A DNA stretch of 64,000 nucleotides from CAZAQK01 sp964535825 (GCA_964535825.1 CAZHUC010000006.1:89767-153766); one strand, 5' to 3'. Shown: positions 54,445 through 62,724, counted from the first letter of the stretch. The notes: generated by a model not told the origin, from the sequence alone. A program made the numbers and translations.

Positions 54445-54945
54445 TTAGCCAAGAAGATGGCCATCCATGGGTTTCACAGGCAGAGCCTGGGGAGGCGCAA
54501 CATGCAGGCTGGCTGCCTGTGCCTCTGCTGCTGCATGCATTTGAGCCTGCTGCATTGCCAGGGCTTCACGTTTTTGCTCACGCACATCGCGACGATCTCT
54601 GGCATTTTCCAATCTATCCAATTCCGCGGTAGCAGCATCGTCTGAACCAGCGACACCGGTTGCCAGACCAATACCTGCACCTGCCACACCGCCAGCTATT
54701 GCACCGCCCGCAGCGATCGTACCAGCCGTACCCAGCACACCAGAACCTATCCCTGCAAGACCGGCAACATATGTGCCCGCCGTTGCGACCCATCCGATAG
54801 GGGTAAAGAACGCGGCCGCGCCCGCCATTGCCGCCAGAACGCCAGCACCCACCGCAGTACCAACAGCCGCACCTTTGAGTGTCTTGCCAGCTACATACTT
54901 GGCTTTGTACATGCCTTCATCAAACTTAATATCGCCTTCAGCCAT
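54445..54945 (-). CDS. Small protein of unknown function with Gly/Ala-rich membrane-like region
   Basis: A 166-residue protein with AGG eight bases before its ATG. A short charged start is followed by a long Gly/Ala-rich hydrophobic region (about 23-100) with repeated small-residue spacing, including VGAGVLAAMAGAAAFFTPIG and GGAIAGGVAGAGIGLATG; then come acidic/basic helical stretches (ATAELDRLENARDRRDVREQKREALA) and an Ala/Gln-rich tail. The layout resembles the gene downstream, but I see no strong residue identity. Function unknown. Confidence 0.7.
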   Translation of the reverse strand: MAEGDIKFDEGMYKAKYVAGKTLKGAAVGTAVGAGVLAAMAGAAAFFTPIGWVATAGTYVAGLAGIGSGVLGTAGTIAAGGAIAGGVAGAGIGLATGVAGSDDAATAELDRLENARDRRDVREQKREALAMQQAQMHAAAEAQAASLHVAPPQALPVKPMDGHLLG

Positions 54946-55084
54946 GATAAACCTATGGTTTTGTTGTTTTATAGTACTACTATCGCATGAAATGCCATAC
55001 AGGGCAAATTAAGGTTTTGTGACGCCTGCAAAACACATTTACGAAGCTGTCACAATTCTGTCATGTATTTGATTTATATTGATT

Positions 55085-55603
55085 TTATGACAATAAAGCA
55101 GCAATGCTCTGTTTTTCCTGCTGCCCCGGCAGGTTGGCATTATAGGTCAGATTGCCCAGATTACCTTCGCGCACCTCGTTCAGCACCAATCCAAACGCTG
55201 CAAGCCCAGCCACGGCATCACCTACGGATTGCAACATTTGCGAGCCCTGTGCACCGTTGATGGACTGCTGTGCCTGACTTACGGATTGTTCAGCCTGCGC
55301 GAGATCGCGCGCATCCATCGTGCTTGTGTCCATATCAAGATTCGCAGAGATCTGTGGTGGCGGTTCACCGCGACGCTCTGCCGTAGCACGCACTTCAGCA
55401 AGTTCTGCCTTTGCCATAGAAATCTTTCTGGCCACTTCATTGCGCGCACCGTTCAATGCATCGGTCTCTGCCGCTTTATCTCCTGAACGCTCTGCTTCAG
55501 AAAGATTACTAAGTTCAGGCGCAAGACTTGCCTCCTGTGCAGATTCCTGCATAGAGGTCTGTCCCATTATATTGCTATCGCGGGTCTTATCTTCATCAAA
55601 CAT
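55085..55603 (-). CDS. Small polar protein of unknown function next to the Gly/Ala-rich group
   Basis: A 172-residue, acidic, Ala/Ser/Gln-rich protein. Residues 1-130 look helical or disordered with a coiled-coil-like part (ARNEVARKISMAKAELAEVRATAERR) and repeated SQAQQS-type polar stretches. Near the C-terminus one short hydrophobic segment (AVAGLAAFGLVLNEV) precedes an Asn/Gln-rich tail. The start codon has no good ribosome site. No family recognised; same strand as the three genes that follow. Confidence 0.65.
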   Translation of the reverse strand: MFDEDKTRDSNIMGQTSMQESAQEASLAPELSNLSEAERSGDKAAETDALNGARNEVARKISMAKAELAEVRATAERRGEPPPQISANLDMDTSTMDARDLAQAEQSVSQAQQSINGAQGSQMLQSVGDAVAGLAAFGLVLNEVREGNLGNLTYNANLPGQQEKQSIAALLS

Positions 55604-55661
55604 GTTTCTATTCTATGTATTATGCCCAGAAAATGCAAATGAAGCTTTTATGACAGAAAAA

Positions 55662-55973
55662 CTATTCTTTTGGTAAATTCAATGCGTTATCATCGATAGT
55701 GAGCGCGCCTTTGATACGGCCGTCACATTCATCCACCAAAATCACTTCCGTGTCCTCGCTGCCCTCTTTTTTCAGACGCAGGCGTAGCACCCCATTGTCG
55801 GACTGATAATCGATGACCTCACCGCGTCCCTTCAGGTCCACCTTGCCGCCGGGGCAACGCTCCATTTCCCTTACGCCTATCAGCACAAGCATCAGTATGC
55901 ACGCCGCCACCAACACCAGAAAGATGGCGATGATAACAATCACTCTTCGCTTGTTTTTAAATAACTGCCGCAT
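55662..55973 (-). CDS. Small single-pass membrane protein, possibly DUF6476-like
   Basis: A 103-residue protein with a basic start (LFKNKRR), one transmembrane helix (about 12-33) and a small beta-rich periplasmic part with two cysteines. Small proteins of this type (annotated DUF6476 in some alphaproteobacteria) sit beside an RluA-type pseudouridine synthase gene, as here, where the two are divergent with 44 bases between. The family link is tentative. Confidence 0.68.
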   Translation of the reverse strand: MRQLFKNKRRVIVIIAIFLVLVAACILMLVLIGVREMERCPGGKVDLKGRGEVIDYQSDNGVLRLRLKKEGSEDTEVILVDECDGRIKGALTIDDNALNLPKE

Positions 55974-56017
55974 TTTTCCACATTGTTTTGGATGTGTTAC
56001 TCACCTATACAGGCGTT

Positions 56018-57004
56018 ATGGGAAACAGCTATAGCATTATTGCTACGAAAGTGGAAGCCGGTCAGCGCATTGATAAGTTTTTATCACTACGCCTTGAAGG
56101 CATTTCGCGCAGCCGCATCCAGTCACTCATCGATGGTGGTCATATCAGCTGTGACGGTAAAACTATCTCCGATAGCGCGGTAAAAGTAAAAGACGGGCAG
56201 CAGTTTGCAATTACCATTCCTGACGTGGTGGAGTCGCACATCCTGCCGCAGGATATTCCTCTGAACATTGTGTATGAAGACGAACATATTCTCATACTCA
56301 ACAAGCCGGCAGGCCTTACTGTGCATCCGGGTGCAGGCAATCCTGATAATACACTGGTGAATGCACTGCTTGCCCATTGCGGCGATTCTCTCTCTGGCAT
56401 TGGTGGTGTGGCACGTCCCGGCATCGTGCACCGTATCGATAAAGAAACATCCGGCCTGCTCGCCGTTGCAAAGAATGATGCGGCGCATGCCTCACTGTCA
56501 GAACAACTCGCCACCCGTACATTAAAGCGTACCTATACGGCTCTGGTGTGGGGTGCACTAAAACAAAAACAGGGCAGTATATCCGGAAATATTGGCCGCT
56601 CTCCCAGCAATCGCCAGAAAATGGCCGTGCTGAAAACTGGCGGCAAACCAGCGGTGACGCATTACAAGATTGCTGCTGCTTACCAGTCGCCCATCATCAG
56701 TTTGGTCGAATGCAATCTGGAGACCGGCCGCACGCACCAGATACGCGTGCATTTCGCGCATCTGGGCAATGCGCTGGTAGGCGATCCGGTTTATGGCGGT
56801 GGCGCTGCGAACCGCATCAAGACCATGAAGATCGATGACGAGAAAAGATCTGCGCTGCTTGGCTTCACACGTCAGGCGCTGCATGCGAAAGAGTTGGTGC
56901 TCATACATCCTGCGACCAATAAATCGATGCAATTCTCCTGCGAATTGCCGGAAGATATGAATGCGTTGATCAAAGTGTTACAACACCATCACGAGGCAAT
57001 TTAG
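56018..57004 (+). CDS. rluD: RluA-family pseudouridine synthase, probably RluD
   Basis: Likely makes pseudouridines in helix 69 of 23S rRNA. The 328-residue protein has an N-terminal S4 domain (RIDKFLSLRLEGISRSRIQSLIDGG), then NKPAGLTVHPG, the catalytic motif GIVHRIDKETSGLLAVAKN with the active Asp, TLKRTYTALVWG, and LETGRTHQIRVHFAHLGNALVGDPVYGG. The ATG at 56018 is used; a TTG at 55988 would add ten residues. Its last 35 bases overlap the end of the convergent LRR-like gene. Confidence 0.92.
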   Translation: MGNSYSIIATKVEAGQRIDKFLSLRLEGISRSRIQSLIDGGHISCDGKTISDSAVKVKDGQQFAITIPDVVESHILPQDIPLNIVYEDEHILILNKPAGLTVHPGAGNPDNTLVNALLAHCGDSLSGIGGVARPGIVHRIDKETSGLLAVAKNDAAHASLSEQLATRTLKRTYTALVWGALKQKQGSISGNIGRSPSNRQKMAVLKTGGKPAVTHYKIAAAYQSPIISLVECNLETGRTHQIRVHFAHLGNALVGDPVYGGGAANRIKTMKIDDEKRSALLGFTRQALHAKELVLIHPATNKSMQFSCELPEDMNALIKVLQHHHEAI

Positions 57005-57530
57005 CCCTCTCGGCAATCACCCTATGCACAGCGCTTTTGCGTTCATGCAGCGCAGCTTTGATAAACTCGGGAAGCGGCTCTGCGTCCGGCTTTGAGGCCT
57101 CTTCAGTGGCTTTTGCTAAATTCTTTGCTTTGCGCATATTGTCTTCGACCAATGCCTCCAATTCCTTGTGAAGGCCTGACACGGGCTTACTGGCATCCAC
57201 ACCTGAACCTGCCCATATCTGCGCTTCAAGCAAATTGGCATGAGGCGGATTTACCAACGCATCAAGCAGTGCCCCTTCACCTTTATGTGTAAGATGTGCA
57301 GAAATAATATCAACGTGCGTGAGTTTATTATTTTCCCTGAGGGCAGCCGCAAGCTGTTCTGCCCGTTCATCCGTAATCATGTCGCGCAGATGTAATTCAC
57401 GCAGTTTATCATTATTTTGAACAGCCTTTAATATCTTAAGCCAGTATTCATCTTTTATTACGTCAGTTTCGATATTGAGTGATTTGAGCTCATCGCGTTC
57501 TAGTTTATCAATAATTGCTCTTAGTGGCAT
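56970..57530 (-). CDS. Leucine-rich-repeat-like protein of unknown function
   Basis: A 186-residue soluble protein. Residues 12-110 show the rhythm of LRR/tropomodulin-like repeats: LKSLNIETDVI, LRELHLRDMITDERAEQLAAALRENNKLTHVDIISAHLTHKGEGALLDAL. The C-terminal third is charged and helical. There is no signal peptide. Short bacterial proteins of this type are sometimes effectors or scaffolds; nothing here shows which. Its end overlaps the rluD end by 35 bases. Confidence 0.72.
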   Translation of the reverse strand: MPLRAIIDKLERDELKSLNIETDVIKDEYWLKILKAVQNNDKLRELHLRDMITDERAEQLAAALRENNKLTHVDIISAHLTHKGEGALLDALVNPPHANLLEAQIWAGSGVDASKPVSGLHKELEALVEDNMRKAKNLAKATEEASKPDAEPLPEFIKAALHERKSAVHRVIAERAKLPRDGVVTL

Positions 57531-57685
57531 GTGAATTACTCCTGATGATTATCTCCCGCATGCTAACGCGAATAATGTGTGAATGAAAATACAGATATAT
57601 TAATGTTTTGTGACAAAACCCTTGTTTGAAAGAGCTGCATTTTTCCTTTTGCAAACAAAGTGCTACTCGTGTATTCCCAATACAC

Positions 57686-59209
57686 ATGACTCAGACAACA
57701 TCGCCTGTAATTCCCGAAGAGACCAGCCCAATCACCCGTAAGATCGGCTATTTTGTTGGCCCTTGCTTTTTCCTGATGACCTTTTTGTTCGGCGCGCCCG
57801 AAGGCATGACCATCGAAGCATGGCGCGTATGCGGTCTGGCATTGTGGATGGCCTGCTGGTGGATAACCGAAGCCATGCCCCTACCTGTTACCTCGCTGCT
57901 TCCCATCATCATGCTGCCTGTATTCAAAGTGATCCCGCTGAAGGATGCTATCGCTCCTTTTGCCAGCCCGATCATATTCCTGTTCCTCGGCGGTTTCCTG
58001 CTCTCCACAGCTATGGAGAAATGGAATCTGCATCTGCGCATCGGCCTTGGCATCATCAGCAAGATAGGCTCAGGCGGCAAAAGTATTCTGGGCGGGCTCA
58101 TGATCGCCACTGCCTTCATGGGTATGTGGATCTCAAATACTGCCACCACCATCATGATGCTGCCAATGGCAGTTTCCATGGCCATGCTGCTTACCCGCCA
58201 GCCGGATGGGTCGGATACACCGATGGGAGGCAACCTGCTCGCCAAGGCAATGATATTAGGTGTGGCTTACTCTGCCATTATCGGTGGACTGGGTACATTC
58301 GTAGGAACACCTACCAACGCGATCCTGCAAGGTCATATGTCAAAGACCTATGGCCACAGTTTCAACCTCGCGGACTGGATGAGCTTTGGTGTGCCGCTGT
58401 TATTGTTCCTCCTTGCCTGCACATGGGGACTACTCACCTTCTTCTTCGTGCGTAAGGCCTATATCAGCCCGGATGTAAAGAGCGTGGTGAAGAATGCTTA
58501 CGCTAAATTAGGGCCAATGTGCCGTGAGGAAAAGATCGTGCTCATGGTATTTGCTGTGGTGGCCAGCCTGTGGATAGGCGGACGCGTCATTGGCAACAGT
58601 CTTAATATCAAGATCGATGACGCGGTGGTAGGCATCATCGGTGCGATGCTTCTGTTCCTTATCCCAACCGATAAAAGCATGGAGAAATTCGCCCTCACCT
58701 GGAAAGATACGGCGCGCTTACCGTGGGGTATCCTCATTTTCTTCGGCGGCTCGCTTTCTGTATCCGATGCGCTCACCACAACCGGCGTCACCACCTGGCT
58801 TTCTGTGCAGCTTGAAGCACTGCAAGGCGTGAATATGGTGATATTCGTACTGAGCATTGTGCTCCTACTCATTGGCGTGTCTGAGATGATGAGCAACATC
58901 GCCACCATCACGGCCTTCCTGCCAATACTCTCGGCCATGGCGGCTGCCATGAATATTAACCCGCTCATCATTTTGGTGCCGGCCACCCTTGCCGCATCGT
59001 GCGGATTCATGCTGCCGGGCGCCTCCGCGCCGAATGCACTGGCCTATGGCACAGGGCATTTGAAGATCCGCGACATGATACGCACTGGCGTATTCATGGA
59101 CACTATCTCTGCACTTGTGGTAACATTCTGCACATTCACGCTTATCGCGTGGGCATTTGGTATCGATTTCTCAAACGTGCCGGACTGGGCACAACACATA
59201 GGTAAGTAA
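57686..59209 (+). CDS. DASS (SLC13) family sodium-coupled anion/dicarboxylate transporter
   Basis: A 507-residue membrane protein with about 11-13 helices. Family features are WWITEAMPLPVTSLLPI, the SNT motif in MWISNTATTIMMLPMAVSM, a second such motif near SEMMSNIATITAFLPI, GTFVGTPTNAIL, and ASCGFMLPGASAPNALAYGTG at the end. It probably takes up dicarboxylates or sulfate with sodium; the substrate cannot be told. The ATG at 57686 starts the conserved frame; the part up to 57626 has no similarity. A 137-residue gene follows after four bases. Confidence 0.92.
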   Translation: MTQTTSPVIPEETSPITRKIGYFVGPCFFLMTFLFGAPEGMTIEAWRVCGLALWMACWWITEAMPLPVTSLLPIIMLPVFKVIPLKDAIAPFASPIIFLFLGGFLLSTAMEKWNLHLRIGLGIISKIGSGGKSILGGLMIATAFMGMWISNTATTIMMLPMAVSMAMLLTRQPDGSDTPMGGNLLAKAMILGVAYSAIIGGLGTFVGTPTNAILQGHMSKTYGHSFNLADWMSFGVPLLLFLLACTWGLLTFFFVRKAYISPDVKSVVKNAYAKLGPMCREEKIVLMVFAVVASLWIGGRVIGNSLNIKIDDAVVGIIGAMLLFLIPTDKSMEKFALTWKDTARLPWGILIFFGGSLSVSDALTTTGVTTWLSVQLEALQGVNMVIFVLSIVLLLIGVSEMMSNIATITAFLPILSAMAAAMNINPLIILVPATLAASCGFMLPGASAPNALAYGTGHLKIRDMIRTGVFMDTISALVVTFCTFTLIAWAFGIDFSNVPDWAQHIGK

Positions 59210-59213
59210 ACGT

Positions 59214-59627
59214 ATGGCCGAGAAGAAAGAATATGACCGTAAGGAATTCGCTGTTGAGAATCTCAACGCGCAGATAGCGAACATGCGCATCAGCATCAAG
59301 GAAACGCCCGACCGCGAGACGGCAGCAGGTAAAAGAAAAGGTATTCCGGTACTGGTTATCAGGTCAGCGTTCGATCACACGGATGACATGGAAGCTCTCG
59401 GTATTAAGAGAATGCAAGATGGCACAGTAGCGAATATTAAAGGCAAGACCGCAGAAAAGCCAGACGAAGGATTCGAGCTATTAAGCGATGGCCTCACCAT
59501 GACCGTGACAGGCGATGAGTCCCTCAAAATATTAGAGCAGGCAGGTGTCGAGTTCCCGGGTGCCGAACAATTTGATTCGCGCCCTCGTAAAGCAGTGCGC
59601 AATACTAGTGGTCCGACATTACTGTGA
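59214..59627 (+). CDS. Hypothetical protein downstream of the DASS transporter
   Basis: A 137-residue, soluble, charged protein I do not recognise. It starts four bases after the transporter stop, so it is probably co-transcribed. The first half is Lys/Glu-rich and helical (EKKEYDRKEFAVENLNAQIAN), the second half has short beta-like stretches (GIPVLVIRSAF, LTMTVTGDESLKIL). No cysteine or metal motif is seen. Confidence 0.7.
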   Translation: MAEKKEYDRKEFAVENLNAQIANMRISIKETPDRETAAGKRKGIPVLVIRSAFDHTDDMEALGIKRMQDGTVANIKGKTAEKPDEGFELLSDGLTMTVTGDESLKILEQAGVEFPGAEQFDSRPRKAVRNTSGPTLL

Positions 59628-59687
59628 TCCGGTTGTAGAATTTTTGTGTTTCGTTACGTTTAGCAAGTTCTTTTTCGGGAGTATGTT

Positions 59688-59828
59688 ATGAAAAAAGCAA
59701 TGATTCTGGCAGTAGTGGCAGCCCTTTCACTCTCTGCCTGCAACACCATTCAGGGTATGGGCGAAGATATTGGCGCGGCGGGCGATGCCATCAGCGGCAC
59801 GGCGACCAAAACCAAACAGAAGATGTAA
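59688..59828 (+). CDS. Entericidin A/B family lipoprotein
   Basis: A 46-residue lipoprotein: MKK start, hydrophobic core, lipobox LSAC with Cys18, then NTIQGMGEDIGAAGDAIS, which is the entericidin signature. GGGAG precedes the ATG by seven bases. In Escherichia coli, EcnA and EcnB form an antidote/toxin pair; many alphaproteobacteria carry a single member of unclear role. Only one such gene is seen here. Confidence 0.88.
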   Translation: MKKAMILAVVAALSLSACNTIQGMGEDIGAAGDAISGTATKTKQKM

Positions 59829-59925
59829 ATTTCCTGTCGCATACCAGCCATGCATTTTTGCTGGTTGTAATGTCACTGCTATAGGTGCATCAGGTGCGTG
59901 TGTCTAATAAGCCCATGGAGGTTTT

Positions 59926-60066
59926 ATGCACACTGCACTACCGATGGTTATGCTTTTACTATGTGTTCTCGTAAGTGGCTGCTCACCGTTCGGAAAGAGC
60001 GATGAGACCAACTGGAACACCTGCTGGAAGCCTGAGCGCTTCGCACCTCCGCAAACAGATCTGTAA
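59926..60066 (+). CDS. Small predicted lipoprotein of 46 residues
   Basis: Follows the entericidin gene by 97 bases. It has a hydrophobic signal segment ending LVSGC (Cys19) and a short polar tail with two tryptophans and one more cysteine (NWNTCWKPERFAPP). The ATG has a near-perfect GGAGG five bases upstream, which supports real translation. No family recognised. The gap before it contains a weak inverted repeat (ACCAGC ... GCTGGT, 59843-59865). Confidence 0.68.
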   Translation: MHTALPMVMLLLCVLVSGCSPFGKSDETNWNTCWKPERFAPPQTDL

Positions 60067-60097
60067 ATTTCTTATTCAAGCTCAGCGACCGGCACAG

Positions 60098-60430
60098 TTA
60101 CGCGGCGTTGACACCTTTTTCCTTGAGCAGCTGTTCCAGCTCGCCGGACTGGTACATCTCACGCACGATATCACAACCACCGATGAACTCGCCTTTGACA
60201 TAAAGCTGAGGAATGGTCGGCCAGTTGGTGAATTGTTTGATGCCTTCGCGTATCTCCGGGTCAGCCAGTACGTTCACATCTTTGTATTCTGTAATACCAA
60301 GGCGCTCAAGCACTTGAGCCACAGTTGCCGAGAACCCGCATTGCGGAATCTGCTTCGTACCTTTCATGTACAGTACGATGTCGTTATTCTTGATATCGCT
60401 TTCAATGCGTTCGAATACCGGATTAGTCAT
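60098..60430 (-). CDS. grxD: Monothiol glutaredoxin, Grx4 type
   Basis: Carries [2Fe-2S] clusters, bound jointly with glutathione, and works with BolA proteins in iron metabolism. The 110-residue protein has MKGTKQIPQCGFSATV with the CGFS monothiol site and the later WPTIPQLYVKGEFIGGCDIV. AAGGAAAAG stands nine bases before the ATG. It follows the bolA gene by 12 bases. Confidence 0.97.
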   Translation of the reverse strand: MTNPVFERIESDIKNNDIVLYMKGTKQIPQCGFSATVAQVLERLGITEYKDVNVLADPEIREGIKQFTNWPTIPQLYVKGEFIGGCDIVREMYQSGELEQLLKEKGVNAA

Positions 60431-60442
60431 AACTCTTTTCCT

Positions 60443-60670
60443 TTATGCTACTTTTGTTACCACTGCCAGCGCATGTAGTTTTGTGCCCATGCCTTCAATG
60501 GCATCCATTACCAGCCGGTGCTGCGCCACGCGGGTTTTACCCTGAAACTGAGTCGATGTAACCGTTATCTTCCAATGATCATTATCGCCCGCCATATCCT
60601 CAAGCACAATTTGTGCATCGGGTAGCGCGGCTTTCACCTTGGTTTCTATTTCATTTGCGGTCATCGGCAT
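60443..60670 (-). CDS. BolA/IbaG family protein
   Basis: Partner of the monothiol glutaredoxin. The 75-residue protein has the BolA fold pattern: ALPDAQIVLEDMAGDNDHWKITVTSTQFQGKTRVAQHRLVMDAI, with the conserved histidine in the RVAQHRLV helix. ATG at 60670 gives the MPM start common in alphaproteobacterial members; 60664 is also possible. Immediately upstream on the other strand lies the iron-uptake group. Confidence 0.93.
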   Translation of the reverse strand: MPMTANEIETKVKAALPDAQIVLEDMAGDNDHWKITVTSTQFQGKTRVAQHRLVMDAIEGMGTKLHALAVVTKVA

Positions 60671-60734
60671 GGGGCTATATCTAAGGAATTCCGGTTGACT
60701 GTGCAAGGCAAAGAAGGTAGAAATTTTAGTTCAT

Positions 60735-60749
60735 TGAGAATGATTATCA
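60735..60749 (+). promoter_or_regulatory. Predicted Fur box in front of the iron-uptake genes
   Basis: TGAGAATGATTATCA is a 7-1-7 inverted repeat with 14 of 15 positions equal to the Fur consensus core TGATAATGATTATCA. It lies 18 bases before the cupredoxin ATG. Under iron-replete conditions Fur would repress the genes to the right; it could also affect bolA-grxD, which starts 65 bases away in the other direction. Confidence 0.85.
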
Positions 60750-60767
60750 CTTGCGTAAAGGATCGCC

Positions 60768-61091
60768 ATGAAAAAACTTGCCCTGCTTGCTTCCATTGCA
60801 TTGTTTTCAACCCCTGCTTTCGCTGAAGTACCCAGCCACACATTGATATTGAAAGACCATAAATTTACACCGGAAACCATTGAAGCACCGGCAGACACCA
60901 AATTCAAACTGGTGGTAAAGAATGAAGACAAAACCCCGGCCGAGTTTGAAAGCGATGATTTCAAACGCGAAAAGATCATCAAGGGTGAATCAGAAGCCAC
61001 TATCAATGTCGGCCCATTGAAAGCCGGTGAATATAAATTCTTTGATGAGTTCAATGAAAAGACCGCGCAGGGAAAGCTGATCGTGAAATAA
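60768..61091 (+). CDS. Periplasmic cupredoxin-domain protein of an FTR1 iron-uptake system
   Basis: A 107-residue protein with a signal peptide (KKLALLASIALFSTPAFA) and one cupredoxin-like domain. The motif HKFTPETIEAPADTKFKLVVKN matches the EfeO-cupredoxin type. The classical blue-copper ligand set is not seen, so it may bind iron or another metal, or pass iron to the permease. AAAGGA precedes the ATG. Next to it, after one base, is the FTR1 gene. Confidence 0.87.
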   Translation: MKKLALLASIALFSTPAFAEVPSHTLILKDHKFTPETIEAPADTKFKLVVKNEDKTPAEFESDDFKREKIIKGESEATINVGPLKAGEYKFFDEFNEKTAQGKLIVK

Positions 61092-61092
61092 C

Positions 61093-61926
61093 ATGGCGGC
61101 AACCTTCCTTATCTTCTTCCGTGAAATTCTTGAGATCGCCATCATATTAAGCGTGGTACTTGCAGCAACGCGCGGCATCGCTGGTCGCAATCGTTGGGTG
61201 TGGATGGGTATCGGTGGAGGCCTTGTCGGCTCTGCACTGGTTGCATTATTTGCTGACCAGATCTCAAACAGCATGGAAGGCATGGGTCAGGAAATTTTTA
61301 ACGCCGGCGTACTGCTGGCTGCTGCCTTCATGATCGGCTGGACGGTGATATGGATGCAAACCCACGCGCGCGAAATGATAAAAAAGATCAAGGATACCGG
61401 CAATGCCATCACCGCCGGGGAAACACCGCTTTATACAGTTGCTGTCATTGTAAGCCTCGCCATGTGGCGCGAAGGTGCGGAGATTGTCCTCTTCATGTAT
61501 GGCATTTTGAGCAGCACGGAAGAATCGCTGCTTGCCATCACCGCGGGTGGTATCGGTGGTACAATCGCAGCTGGAGCACTGGGCTTTGGCATTTATCTTG
61601 GACTTATCAAGATCAGCACCAAATATGTGTTCTCCGTCACCAGTTGGCTTTTAATACTGCTGGCCTGCGGCATGAGCGCGCATGCGGCGGGATATCTAAC
61701 CGCAGCAGATGCCGTGCCAGTATTAATCCCTGAACTATGGGACACAAGCTGGCTACTTTCCGAAGGCAGCATGCTCGGCAAGATCCTGCATGCGATGCTG
61801 GGCTACACTGAGCGCCCCAGCGGCATACAGGGCGTGTTTTACGTCGCAACCTTCATCGTTATCGTCGGCATCCAGAAATTAATACAGCGCAAACCGAAAA
61901 CCCAAACGGCAGTTGTGGGCGCGTAA
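61093..61926 (+). CDS. FTR1 family iron permease (EfeU-like)
   Basis: A 277-residue inner-membrane protein with seven hydrophobic helices. Both REXXE iron-binding motifs are present: REILE near residue 10 and REGAE near residue 126 (in MWREGAEIVLFMYG). EfeU/Ftr1 proteins import iron; which redox state is taken here depends on the partner. The start ATG lies one base after the cupredoxin stop, so the pair is coupled. There is no EfeB peroxidase or full EfeO in the window. Confidence 0.93.
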   Translation: MAATFLIFFREILEIAIILSVVLAATRGIAGRNRWVWMGIGGGLVGSALVALFADQISNSMEGMGQEIFNAGVLLAAAFMIGWTVIWMQTHAREMIKKIKDTGNAITAGETPLYTVAVIVSLAMWREGAEIVLFMYGILSSTEESLLAITAGGIGGTIAAGALGFGIYLGLIKISTKYVFSVTSWLLILLACGMSAHAAGYLTAADAVPVLIPELWDTSWLLSEGSMLGKILHAMLGYTERPSGIQGVFYVATFIVIVGIQKLIQRKPKTQTAVVGA

Positions 61927-61966
61927 TTTACTTGCATTATGCTGCGGTTTACGTTTTTTTGGGTGT

Positions 61967-62695
61967 ATGAAACATATACCCCTGCTGAGTATATTTGCCC
62001 TATTGCTTGTGGCGTCGCCTGCCTACGCCACTTTCAATGTCAGCAGCCCGAATATAAAAAAAGGCGTTGCCGAGATCGAATCCAGAAACCGTTACGATGC
62101 GGATGACCGCACATCAAAAGATGACCGCATGATCAACGCCGTCAAGATGGCCTATGGGGTTAGTGACTATTTCGCGCTGGAAATGCAGAATGACTGGGAG
62201 GATAACCCCACATCAGGCTACGGCCTGTCTTCTACGGAGGTCGAAGCCAAATTCCGCTTCTTCGCGCCTGATACGCACTGGCTGGATTTTGCCCTGAAAC
62301 TTGCCTATGAATGGAATCACGACCCAAACAGCGCCGAAGCAGTGAAGGCCAAATTCCTCTTCGCCCGTAAAGCAGGCAATATCAATATTACGCAGAATAC
62401 CAACTTTACCAAAGAGGTCGGCACAGATGCCACGCGTGATGCCGCAATTTCTACCAGCTGGCAGCTGCGCTACAACAACGGAGCGCGCTTCCAGCCCGGC
62501 ATCGAGATATACAACAGCTTCGGAGAGGTCAGCGATATGCAGGGGTATGAAGAACAATCCCACCGCATAGGCCCGGTGTTATATGGCGATATTACAAACC
62601 GGCTTAAATTCCAGCTGGGCTATTTCGTGGCTGCCTCGGACGCCGCCGAGGATGGCTCACTCAAGTTCTTCCTGAAATACGAAATTCCGCTTTAA
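61967..62695 (+). CDS. Predicted outer-membrane beta-barrel-like protein linked to the iron permease
   Basis: A 242-residue protein with a signal peptide (PLLSIFALLLVASPAYA). The mature part has alternating strands rich in aromatic and charged residues (YFALEMQNDWED, VEAKFRFFAPD, DFALKLAYEW, WQLRYNNGARFQPGIEIYNSF, FQLGYFVAASD) and ends in EIPL after a KFFLKYE strand, which suits a small outer-membrane barrel. It starts 40 bases after the FTR1 stop. It may be an outer-membrane channel for the same system; this is inferred from place only. Confidence 0.8.
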   Translation: MKHIPLLSIFALLLVASPAYATFNVSSPNIKKGVAEIESRNRYDADDRTSKDDRMINAVKMAYGVSDYFALEMQNDWEDNPTSGYGLSSTEVEAKFRFFAPDTHWLDFALKLAYEWNHDPNSAEAVKAKFLFARKAGNINITQNTNFTKEVGTDATRDAAISTSWQLRYNNGARFQPGIEIYNSFGEVSDMQGYEEQSHRIGPVLYGDITNRLKFQLGYFVAASDAAEDGSLKFFLKYEIPL

Positions 62696-62724
62696 TATTC
62701 TGCCAGCCATGCTAAAAAACCGGC

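Noticed and set aside
59843..59865. Hairpin ACCAGC ... GCTGGT as terminator of the entericidin gene
   Set aside because: Six-base stem with an 11-base loop and no T run; too weak to call.
60768..61091. Electron-carrier blue copper protein (pseudoazurin type)
   Set aside because: The Cys/Met/His ligand set of blue copper proteins is not visible and the gene is coupled to an FTR1 iron permease.
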